Shown here in pieces: positions 34,257 to 41,889 of a stretch of DNA of 64,000 bases. A program made the translations under genes and the position numbers. The notes below the pieces were generated by a model. That model saw only the letters and a program-made list of their open reading frames with translations, ran no database searches and was not told where the DNA came from. The stretch is from assembly GCF_900156895.1 (NCBI RefSeq), contig NZ_FTPD01000016.1, positions 15,530 through 79,529 of the forward strand, read 5' to 3'. The number at the start of each line of letters is the position of its first letter. Within the stretch, counting starts at the first letter, position 1. This DNA is from Mesorhizobium prunaredense. Its GTDB lineage: Bacteria > Pseudomonadota > Alphaproteobacteria > Rhizobiales > Rhizobiaceae.

Positions 34257-36415
34257 CGGTATCGGAGCGCCTTCTGCACTTCCTCGCCAAGCTGTCACGC
34301 CGCAGCGATCTGGTCATTGCCATGCTGATGCTCGTTGCAGTGGTGATGATGCTCATTCCATTGCCGACCTTCCTCGTCGACATTCTCATCACCGCCAATA
34401 TCGCCGTCAGCGTGCTTATCCTGCTGGCTTCGTTTTACGTTTCTCATCCGCTCCAGTTCTCGTCGTTGCCATCGGTCATCCTCATCGCCACCTTGTTCCG
34501 GCTGGCGATCACGATCACGACCACGCGACTGATCCTGCTCCAGGCCGACGCAGGCGAGATCGTTTCGGCCTTCGGAAGTTTCGTCGTCGGCGGCAGTATT
34601 GCCGTGGGCCTCGTGATCTTCCTGATCATCACCGTTGCGCAGTTCATCGTGGTTGCGCGGGGTGCGGAACGCGTTGCCGAAGTTGCCGCGCGCTTTACGC
34701 TCGATGCGCTGCCCGGCAAGCAGATGAGCATCGATGCGGAGTTGCGCAACGGAGACATCGATCAGGCGGAGGCACGCAGGCTGCGCCAGCAGCTTGAGCG
34801 TGAGAGCCAGCTGTTCGGCGCGATGGATGGCGCCATGAAGTTCGTCAAGGGCGACGTCATCGCCGGCATTGTCATCATTCTGGTCAACCTGATCGGTGGT
34901 TTCGCGATCGGAACGCTGCAGCACGATATGTCGCTGGGCGACGCCGCCGTGACCTACTCACTGCTCACGGTGGGTGACGGGCTGGTGGCGCAGATACCGG
35001 CACTGCTCGTCGCCGTGGCCGCCGGCACGATGGTGACGCGCGTCGGCAGCTCGGACGGCACGAGCGACCTTGGCAAGCAAATAACCAGCCAGCTATTACG
35101 GGACTCCCGTGCGCTCGCACTCGCCGCGGTGATCATGGTCGGCCTTGCCGTAGTGCCGGGCTTTCCGTCCCTTGTGTTCCTGATCCTTGGTGCCTGCTTC
35201 GGCGCGGGCGCCTATGCCATCAACCGCCGCACCGCCCGGGAAGCCGAATTCAAGGACATCGGCCAGACCGCCATGGCCGAACAAGCTGGAAAACCGGCAT
35301 CGCTTTCATCGACGCCCGTCGCAGCACTGCCCTCTTCATCCCGCATCGTCGTACGCTTCGGAACCGAACTCGGACGCTCGGTCCCGGAACCCGAATTCGC
35401 CACGCTCGCTGATGGCGTGCGCCGCGAGCTTTTCGGCGATCTCGGTGTCGACGTTCCGGCTATCGGCCTGCAGGTCGACGAGAAGCTTTCAGCGAGAAGC
35501 ATGCGCATCGATCTGGAGGGCGCACCCATCCTGGATGCTGAAATCCCCGCCGACCGCGTTCTTGTCGAAGCGGACCCTACGCATCTCGATCTGCTCGATG
35601 TGACTTACGAAAAGGGTACTCCGATTGCCGGCCAGCGCAAATTCATGTGGGTCGATGATCGCCACCTTTCGGCGTTGAAGGAAGCCGGCTTCGTCTTCTC
35701 CACGCCGGCGCAAACAGCGGCCAAATGGACCGGAAATGCGCTTCGGCTCTATGCCGGCCATTTCGTCGGGATCCAGGAGACCCGCAGGCTGCTGTCGGAC
35801 ATGGAGCCGGACTATGCGGATCTAGTCAGACAGGCGCAGGAGATCGTGCCGCTGCAGAAAATCGCCGAGGTGCTTCGGCGACTTGTCGGCGAAAACGTGC
35901 CGATCCGCAACCTGCGCCTGATCCTCGAAGCGCTGATCGAATGGGGTCAACGCGAACAGGACGTCGTTCTGCTTACGGAATATATCCGCACGTCCTTGAA
36001 ACGCCAGATCAGCTTCCGCTTCGCTGGCCGTAACAACATCATCGCAGCCTATGTTTTGCAGCGCTCGGCCGAGGATATCCTGCGAAACGCGGTGCAAAGC
36101 ACATCGACCGGCACGTTCCTGAACCTTTCGGATGACGATGCACAGGCATTGATCGCCGAAATCGAACGAGCCTTGTCGCAGAACGCCACCGATGTCTCAC
36201 CGGTCATCCTCGCGGCGATGGATGTACGCCGTCATATGCGAAGCCTGCTCACCCACAATGCCATCGAGCTTCCGGTCCTGTCCTTCCAGGAACTCGCACA
36301 AGAATTCAACGTCCAGCCATTGGCCACGATATCCGGCCGCTCGGGCGTGGCACGCAACGTCTCTCGGTCGCTGCCATCGGCTGAGGCGAAAGCCGGACAA
36401 GAGGCAGCCTCATGA
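34253..36415 (+). CDS. sctV: T3SS export gate protein SctV (RhcV)
   Basis: 720 residues. The N-terminal half has seven to eight membrane helices with the family's FHIPEP-type region (LPSVILIATLFRLAITITTT, ARFTLDALPGKQMSID). The C-terminal cytoplasmic half (about 360-700) forms the nonameric ring that receives chaperone-bound substrates (RNLRLILEALIEWGQ, YIRTSLKRQI). The length is slightly above the usual 680-700. The ATG overlaps the TPR gene's stop by four bases. It is the largest core component and firmly assigned. Confidence 0.95.
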   Translation: MTVSERLLHFLAKLSRRSDLVIAMLMLVAVVMMLIPLPTFLVDILITANIAVSVLILLASFYVSHPLQFSSLPSVILIATLFRLAITITTTRLILLQADAGEIVSAFGSFVVGGSIAVGLVIFLIITVAQFIVVARGAERVAEVAARFTLDALPGKQMSIDAELRNGDIDQAEARRLRQQLERESQLFGAMDGAMKFVKGDVIAGIVIILVNLIGGFAIGTLQHDMSLGDAAVTYSLLTVGDGLVAQIPALLVAVAAGTMVTRVGSSDGTSDLGKQITSQLLRDSRALALAAVIMVGLAVVPGFPSLVFLILGACFGAGAYAINRRTAREAEFKDIGQTAMAEQAGKPASLSSTPVAALPSSSRIVVRFGTELGRSVPEPEFATLADGVRRELFGDLGVDVPAIGLQVDEKLSARSMRIDLEGAPILDAEIPADRVLVEADPTHLDLLDVTYEKGTPIAGQRKFMWVDDRHLSALKEAGFVFSTPAQTAAKWTGNALRLYAGHFVGIQETRRLLSDMEPDYADLVRQAQEIVPLQKIAEVLRRLVGENVPIRNLRLILEALIEWGQREQDVVLLTEYIRTSLKRQISFRFAGRNNIIAAYVLQRSAEDILRNAVQSTSTGTFLNLSDDDAQALIAEIERALSQNATDVSPVILAAMDVRRHMRSLLTHNAIELPVLSFQELAQEFNVQPLATISGRSGVARNVSRSLPSAEAKAGQEAAS

Positions 36416-36472
36416 TGCCAGCTGGGCGAATTGTGACAATTGGGGGAACTACATGCTCAAGAGGGGAACGGC

Positions 36473-37822
36473 ATGACAATTCACGATACCGCAGCAGGCG
36501 TTCGATCCGCCACTTTCGCCGGGCGGATGCGCTGGCTCGCTATCGCGACGGTTGGCGTCTTGCTGGCGTTTTTGTTCACACATGCCGACGCGATGGCACA
36601 GGATGTGTCGCCATTGCCGAGCCGGCCAATGGTCGACCTGCCGGTCGGGCAAGGACGCCTGCTGCGCTTCAATGAACCCGTTGAATCGGTCCTGATCGCC
36701 GACACCACGATCGCCGACCTTCAGGTCGTGTCGCCGGGGATGGTCTATGTCTTCGGCCTAAAGCCCGGCCTGACCAACCTCATTGCAATCACAGCCGATG
36801 AACGGGTCGAGGCAACCGCCCAGTTCCGCGTCACGCCCGATGTCACGCCTGCCAACGAAGCGAAGGCCGCGATGCAGCCGAACTCGGCGACAAATCTCTC
36901 GATTTTCGGAACCCGCATTGTCGCGACCGGCGAGGCAGGAGGCGTCGAAGAGGCAACGGATGTCGACAATATCGCCCGCACGTTCTCGCCGTCGGAACAA
37001 CCGCCGCTGAACAACATGACCGTGCAGGGGTCGCAGCAGGTCAACATCAGGGTCCGTTTCGCCGAAGTCTCGCGCACTGAGTTGCAGTCGTACGGTGTCG
37101 ACTGGTCTGTCGGATACAGGAGCGGCGGTTTTGAATTCAACATGTTCCAGGACAATGGCGTGCCCTCCGGCACCGGCAATCTTGGTTTGAGCATGGACCA
37201 GACGCATGGCATCAACTTCGACATTCTCATCGAAGCGCTGCAACGCAACGGCGTCGTCAAGATACTGGCCGAACCGAACCTGACAGCGATGACCGGTCAG
37301 ACCGCGAGCTTTCTTGCCGGCGGCGAAATTCCGGTTCCGATTCCGCAGGGAACGGACGTCGTTACCGTTCAATACAAGTCGTTCGGCGTTTCCCTCGGGT
37401 TCACCCCTACGCTGATCGGCCGCGATCGCATTGCGCTCCACGTTCAGCCGGAAGTCAGTTCCTTGTCGGAAGCAGGCTCAGTCAGCGCCAATGGCTTTGC
37501 CATGCCGAGTTTCGTCGTGCGCAGGGCTGACACCACGGTCGAAGTGGCGAGCGGCCAGACCTTTGCGATCGCCGGTCTTTTCCAGCAGCGGACCTCACGT
37601 AATCTGGAAAAGTTTCCGGTTCTCGGCGATGTGCCGGTGCTTGGCCCGCTTTTTCAGTCACAGCGCTTCCAGCGCGAGGAGACGGAACTAGTGATCCTGA
37701 TCACGCCTTACCTGGTCGAGCCGGTGCGCGACAGCCTCGCCACGCCGCTCGATCGTCCGGCAGCCAAGCGACACAGGAAGCGCGCCAATGACGCATCGGC
37801 GATGGGCCTGATCATCAAGTAG
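36473..37822 (+). CDS. rhcC2: Secretin of the CpaC/RcpA (Tad) type serving as RhcC2
   Basis: 449 residues. The ATG at 36473 follows aagagggga; the TTG at 36440 is rejected. A signal peptide lies at about 19-42. Next comes a pilus-secretin N-terminal domain (DLPVGQGRLLRFNEPVESVL, and PGLTNLIAI), which is the hallmark of CpaC/RcpA rather than of classical SctC. The pore domain follows (VNIRVRFAEVSRTELQSYGV, KILAEPNLTAMTGQTASFLA, and C-terminal PVLGDVPVLGPLFQS with ELVILITPYLV). It would form the outer-membrane channel together with RhcC1. Downstream CpaD-like and TadD-like genes strengthen the Tad link. An independent Tad system is an alternative, but no Tad motor or pilin genes are present. 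Confidence 0.88.
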   Translation: MTIHDTAAGVRSATFAGRMRWLAIATVGVLLAFLFTHADAMAQDVSPLPSRPMVDLPVGQGRLLRFNEPVESVLIADTTIADLQVVSPGMVYVFGLKPGLTNLIAITADERVEATAQFRVTPDVTPANEAKAAMQPNSATNLSIFGTRIVATGEAGGVEEATDVDNIARTFSPSEQPPLNNMTVQGSQQVNIRVRFAEVSRTELQSYGVDWSVGYRSGGFEFNMFQDNGVPSGTGNLGLSMDQTHGINFDILIEALQRNGVVKILAEPNLTAMTGQTASFLAGGEIPVPIPQGTDVVTVQYKSFGVSLGFTPTLIGRDRIALHVQPEVSSLSEAGSVSANGFAMPSFVVRRADTTVEVASGQTFAIAGLFQQRTSRNLEKFPVLGDVPVLGPLFQSQRFQREETELVILITPYLVEPVRDSLATPLDRPAAKRHRKRANDASAMGLIIK

Positions 37823-37835
37823 CGGGGAACCGGAC

Positions 37836-38285
37836 ATGACATTTCGCATCGCATTGTGCTCTGTTCTTCCAGTGCTGCTTCTGGTCGGCTGCGCGAACGG
37901 CCGGCAACAGCCGCAGGAATACTCTCCCGGCTACAGCTATGTTTCGACCGACATCGGCGGCTCGCAGAAGGGCGTCGGCGGCTCCGTCCTTGCTCCCAAT
38001 GCATGTCTGAACGAACCGGCCGATGACAACCGTTCTGCCGCTGCGACCGGTCTGACGATCGTCTCCGGCGTCGGCTCCCACCTGCCGCCCGGCTGCGCCA
38101 ACGCCTACAATCTTCAACGCATGGCCGAAAGCCAGCGGGACCTCGTCGAGGGTCGGCGCATGGGGGCGGCGGCGGCCGCGCCGACTGCAAATGCCGCGCG
38201 GCGCTACCTCAATGGCGAAGAGGCGCCGATGGGTGGAGCCAATAGCGGGCCGCCGACGCCGCAAACAACGCTCCCAGTCGAGTGA
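37836..38285 (+). CDS. CpaD-like outer-membrane lipoprotein
   Basis: 149 residues with a lipoprotein signal (LPVLLLVGC, Cys at about 19). A CpaD-type core ends in GCANAYNLQRMAESQRDLV, the part most conserved in Tad-pilus CpaD proteins. It is shorter than typical CpaD (about 200-230). It lies 13 bases after the secretin gene and is presumably cotranscribed. CpaD-like proteins act as partner or pilotin of the CpaC secretin, so here it probably serves assembly of the T3SS outer-membrane ring. Confidence 0.75.
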   Translation: MTFRIALCSVLPVLLLVGCANGRQQPQEYSPGYSYVSTDIGGSQKGVGGSVLAPNACLNEPADDNRSAAATGLTIVSGVGSHLPPGCANAYNLQRMAESQRDLVEGRRMGAAAAAPTANAARRYLNGEEAPMGGANSGPPTPQTTLPVE

Positions 38286-38321
38286 GCCGATGCGGCCTTG
38301 CCCGCGGTACACTAAAGCGAG

Positions 38322-38362
38322 TCGCGTGGCCCGACGCGACGCTCATTAGTTTGTTGTTTTAT
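38322..38362 (+). terminator. Candidate rho-independent terminator after the CpaD-like gene
   Basis: A perfect seven-base GC-rich stem (GTCGCGT at 38322-38328, ACGCGAC at 38335-38341, six-base loop) is followed within a few bases by a T-rich run at about 38348-38362. It lies between convergent genes and would end the sctD-to-CpaD transcript. Confidence 0.5.
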
Positions 38363-38365
38363 GCT

Positions 38366-39175
38366 CTAGCCGAGGATAGAGCCGAGCGCTTTCGCCCTGG
38401 CCTGTGTGCTGCCCTTCGACCGGATGGTTCTGGCACGCGCAAGCAAGGTATTCACCTCCTTGGTCGCCAGGCCGGTCGGCGGCGAGGCCCTGACCTGATC
38501 GGCCTGGCCAAGAAGTCCGTAGACCACCACGACGTTGCGCTTGTGATGCAACTGCGCATTGGGTGCGGCGGAGATCTTCTGGACCAGCGGGAGTGCTGTG
38601 GCGGAATTGCCTTCGAGCGCCGCGGCCAACGCCATGTTGCTCTCGACGTCGAGATCCCCCGGCGCAAGTTTCAACGCCTGAGCAAAAGTGGTCTGCGCCT
38701 CCCCCGTCTGACCGGCGAATGTCTGCGCCACGCCCAGCCTGATATAGGCGCTGCTGGTGTTGACCAGCGGCGCGGCCTGCGCGAGCGCGCGCATGCCGGC
38801 ATCGATATCGCCCGTCTCCATCATCGCCGAGCCAAGCCCGAGCATTGCCCCTCCGTCATTGGGCGCTTTTGCCAGCGCGGCCTGATAGGCTTTAGCCGCC
38901 TCGGCGGGATAGCCGGCTCGCATATAGGCCTCGCCCGCCTTGACGAAGGCGCTCGGCTTGGCATCGGGCATCGCTGCCGCGCGCTGGTAGAGCGCGATTG
39001 CGGTGCCACTATCTCCCTGCGCATGGATATCGTCGGCAAGTTTGATCAGACGCTCCGATTGCGACGACGGGCCCTGTGCCTTTGCCTGCTCGGTGTCGGT
39101 TTTGGTCGTCTGACAACCGGTCACCGCCAACATGGCGACAACGGGCAAGAACACGACGTGCAGCCGCATATCCAC
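38366..39175 (-). CDS. TadD-like TPR lipoprotein
   Basis: 269 residues. There is a lipobox in VVAMLAVTGC (Cys at about 21), then at least four tetratricopeptide repeats (AIALYQRAAAMPDAKPSAF, AAKAYQAALAKAPNDGGAML, AQTTFAQALKLAPGDLDVES). This is the build of TadD, the lipoprotein that helps localise the Tad secretin. It is on the opposite strand to the secretin genes and separates them from sctU. Its association with the CpaC-like and CpaD-like genes suggests that the three moved together. A generic TPR lipoprotein cannot be excluded. Confidence 0.75.
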   Translation of the reverse strand: MDMRLHVVFLPVVAMLAVTGCQTTKTDTEQAKAQGPSSQSERLIKLADDIHAQGDSGTAIALYQRAAAMPDAKPSAFVKAGEAYMRAGYPAEAAKAYQAALAKAPNDGGAMLGLGSAMMETGDIDAGMRALAQAAPLVNTSSAYIRLGVAQTFAGQTGEAQTTFAQALKLAPGDLDVESNMALAAALEGNSATALPLVQKISAAPNAQLHHKRNVVVVYGLLGQADQVRASPPTGLATKEVNTLLARARTIRSKGSTQARAKALGSILG

Positions 39176-39253
39176 CTCTCCGTATTCAAGCCCGCCGCAC
39201 CTTACACACGGCCTTGGCCGACTGGAACCACAACAGTGCGATAAGATTGCAAC

Positions 39254-40294
39254 ATGGCCGAAGAAGCTGAGGAAAAGAAACTACCGGCGTCCGACAAGAA
39301 GCTTCGCGACGCTCGCCGCAAAGGCCAGGTTTCGCAAAGCCGCGACCTCGCCTCCGGCTTCACGCTTTTCGCAGCGCTTGGCTATCTATATTTTGCCTGG
39401 CCGATGCTGTTCGGGCACCTTTCGGAACTCGTGCAGACCGTGACCGCCCCCGGCGATTCGTTCGTTGAAGTCAGCCTGCGGGCCATCCGCCATTCGTTGT
39501 CATTGCTGATGCTTGCCACCTTGCCGCTCGTCGGAATCGTTGTCGTTCTCGCCGTGGTATTCGGCATGCTGGGAACGTTCGGGCCGGTCTTCTCGTTTGA
39601 GCCGCTCAAGCCGCAATTCGATCACATAAACCCAGCGAAGGGTCTTCAGAAGATCCTGTCGCTGCGTAACGTCGTCGAGTTCACCAAAGGCCTGGCCAAG
39701 GTGGTGTTGCTGGCCGGCCTGTTCGCATTCCTTTTGATCGCATGGCTGCAGCCGCTCTTCGATGCTCCGGGATGCGCTCCGTCATGCCTGGAGCCAATTA
39801 TCAAAGCGGTGCTGATACCGCTTGGAATTGCCGCCGCCCTGGCCTTTGTCGTCATCGGCGTGATCGATGTGCCTATTCAGCGCTGGCTGTTCCTGCGCGA
39901 CATGCGCATGACGACAACTGAATACAAGCGCGAACACAAGGACCTCGAAGGCGATCCGTTGATTCGACATGAACAGCAGCGACAGCGGCGTGAGGCCGTG
40001 ATGCAACCTGCGAAGCTGGGCGTGAAAAACGCGGTCATCGTCTTCGTGGCTGGTGACCGCGCAGTGGCATTGCGTTACGTCAGGGGTGAAACGCCGGTGC
40101 CGACGGTCGTCGGCAAGGGCCAGGGCCGAGCGGCTGACGAGATGACGGCTCAGGCACGCCAGGCAGGTATTCCGGTGATCGAGGATGCGGTCGTCGCCGG
40201 CCCACTCTTCGAAAATACGAACACCGGAGCTTACATCGGTCAGGAGATGTTCTCACCGGTCGTACGCCATCTTGTCCGGCTCGGGCTCACTTGA
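39254..40294 (+). CDS. sctU: T3SS export apparatus switch protein SctU, lacking NPTH
   Basis: 346 residues. Four membrane helices fill the first 210 residues, with the SctU signature near the N-terminus (LPASDKKLRDARRKGQVSQS), and a cytoplasmic domain follows. In most SctU/FlhB proteins the sequence NPTH self-cleaves before the AVALRY strand. Here the aligned residues are VAGD (265-268, bases 40046-40057), with flanking VIVF and RAVALRY intact. Autocleavage at this site is therefore not expected. The gene starts 79 bases after the divergent TadD-like gene and is the last gene of the right arm. Confidence 0.92.
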   Translation: MAEEAEEKKLPASDKKLRDARRKGQVSQSRDLASGFTLFAALGYLYFAWPMLFGHLSELVQTVTAPGDSFVEVSLRAIRHSLSLLMLATLPLVGIVVVLAVVFGMLGTFGPVFSFEPLKPQFDHINPAKGLQKILSLRNVVEFTKGLAKVVLLAGLFAFLLIAWLQPLFDAPGCAPSCLEPIIKAVLIPLGIAAALAFVVIGVIDVPIQRWLFLRDMRMTTTEYKREHKDLEGDPLIRHEQQRQRREAVMQPAKLGVKNAVIVFVAGDRAVALRYVRGETPVPTVVGKGQGRAADEMTAQARQAGIPVIEDAVVAGPLFENTNTGAYIGQEMFSPVVRHLVRLGLT

Positions 40295-40306
40295 GGCATG
40301 CTCGAA

Positions 40307-40346
40307 CCGACCTTGCCGCAATGCCTGAGCAGCGTGACAAGGTCGG
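40307..40346. terminator. Inverted repeat between convergent genes, possible terminator
   Basis: CCGACCTTG (40307-40315) and CAAGGTCGG (40338-40346) are perfect nine-base complements with a 22-base loop. They sit between the converging ends of sctU and the SGNH hydrolase gene. There is no T-run, so intrinsic termination would be weak. Confidence 0.35.
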
Positions 40347-40353
40347 CAGCGAC

Positions 40354-41703
40354 CTATTTAGCTGGACCCAACAGGACGTCGAGATCGACCGCGTCCGCCA
40401 TCGCCTTGTATCCCGCGTCGTTGGGATGGAGGTTATCGCCGCAGTCGTAGTCGTCGCGCAGATACCCCGGCTTGGCCGGGTCTTCCATCACCTTGTCGAA
40501 GTCGATCACGCCATCGAAGCCGCCGCCGTTGCGGATCCATTCGTTGACCGCGACGCGTATCTTTTCTTTCTCGGGCGTGTAGTAACCCTCGGTGGGAAGT
40601 CCTTTGAAGGTGTCGGCGAAGGGGGTCAACGTCGCGCCTACAATGCGTTTGCCATGGGCGTGAGCGCGGTCGATGAGCTGCTTGTATCCGGTGATAATCT
40701 CTTCTGCGGTCGGTTCCTTGTCGTCCGGCGTAACTGCATTTTCGCCGGGCCAGCCGATATCGTTAATGCCCATCATCACGACGACGGTCGCGACTTTGGG
40801 ATGGCTCAGGATGTCAGAATCGAAACGGGCCAGAGCATTGACACCCATACCGTCGGTCAATACGCGATTGCCCGAGAAAGCTTCGTTGACCACCGCGACC
40901 TTGCGGTTGGCCTCCTGCAATCGCTTGGCGATATGGTCTGGCCAGCGATTGTTGGCGTCGGGGGTCGAGCAATTCCCATCGGTGATGGAATCGCCGAAAA
41001 ATACGACCGCCTGGGATTCCGGCGCGGCATCAACCCATATGTCGCTCAGAAACAGGCGCGATTTGAGCGTGCTGTCAGCCTTGAACGCTGCGTCGTTGGT
41101 GAAATTACCCGGGCCGGAGATGTAGGCGGTTTGCACGCCGTCCCAATGCACCGACGACAGCGCCGTCTTCTTCGGCAGGAAGATGCTGACCGAGATTTCG
41201 GAAAGCGCTTCTGCCGGGAGAGCGATGGGGTCGCTGAGGATCGGAGCTCCCGGCGGAACGACCACAGAACTCTTGCCGCCCCAAGTCAGGGGCTTCAGGG
41301 TCGCCGGGTCGACCTCGCCGTCCTTGCCTGCTATTCCGACGCTGCCGGCGCCGATGGTCAGCGGCTTTTCGCCGAAAGAATTCGACAGCACAACCCGCAC
41401 GCTATTGCCGCCAACGCTGATGCGGGCGACCTGGCGGACGGTCTGGTTCTCCAATACCTCCGGCACTCCGAAAGGCGCAGGAAGATCGTCCGACCAGCGC
41501 GGAGCAGGTGTGGCAGCCCAAGTGGTGATCCAGGCTCCCTTTTCGGCGCCTTGTGCCGAAAAACCTGCGATGGCGGAGCCGGCCGCCACAGCTGCACAGA
41601 TCAGGATAGTCTGACGTCGACGCCGCTTCCTCCCTGCTGCGGCAGAAAGCTCCGATGAAACCTTGTCCGCCAAAACCAAAGGCCTGTTGAGCCGCATTTT
41701 CAT
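40354..41703 (-). CDS. SGNH/GDSL-type hydrolase, exported
   Basis: 449 residues. A charged N-terminus with a hydrophobic segment at about 33-52 (ILICAAVAAGSAIAGFSAQG) looks like a Tat- or Sec-type signal; the RKRRRR run precedes it. The SGNH core has block I FFGDSITDG at about 243, the block III-like MMGINDIG and block V DNLHPNDAGY near the C-terminus. The N-terminal 200 residues form a separate beta-rich domain typical of this long subgroup of esterases. Substrate unknown; carbohydrate or lipid ester cleavage in the periplasm is likely. Confidence 0.85.
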   Translation of the reverse strand: MKMRLNRPLVLADKVSSELSAAAGRKRRRRQTILICAAVAAGSAIAGFSAQGAEKGAWITTWAATPAPRWSDDLPAPFGVPEVLENQTVRQVARISVGGNSVRVVLSNSFGEKPLTIGAGSVGIAGKDGEVDPATLKPLTWGGKSSVVVPPGAPILSDPIALPAEALSEISVSIFLPKKTALSSVHWDGVQTAYISGPGNFTNDAAFKADSTLKSRLFLSDIWVDAAPESQAVVFFGDSITDGNCSTPDANNRWPDHIAKRLQEANRKVAVVNEAFSGNRVLTDGMGVNALARFDSDILSHPKVATVVVMMGINDIGWPGENAVTPDDKEPTAEEIITGYKQLIDRAHAHGKRIVGATLTPFADTFKGLPTEGYYTPEKEKIRVAVNEWIRNGGGFDGVIDFDKVMEDPAKPGYLRDDYDCGDNLHPNDAGYKAMADAVDLDVLLGPAK

Positions 41704-41889
41704 CTCCTCCTCGAGACATGCTGGTAATGCCGCCGCCGGCCTTATTATGACGGGCTGCCTGGAGAATGAAATTCAACTTCCGTGGCAATTTTGGACCAGC
41801 GTCAGGGGCAAGGATTGCGAGCGTGGAAGCTGGTGCTGCCTTATAGTCAAAACTCGCGTGCTGAAACGTCCGCTGCGCCCTCGCCGGAT

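Noticed and set aside
36440..36472. Longer start (TTG 36440) for the secretin
   Set aside because: The ATG at 36473 has a proper ribosome site and begins a regular signal peptide; the extra residues are not signal-like.
36473..39175. Independent Tad pilus locus
   Set aside because: Only secretin, CpaD-like and TadD-like genes are present, without motor, platform, prepilin peptidase or pilin, and they lie inside the T3SS arm.
40291..41658. 455-residue plus-strand frame opposite the SGNH hydrolase
   Set aside because: It is a shadow; the minus strand carries the intact GDSIT and HPND motifs.
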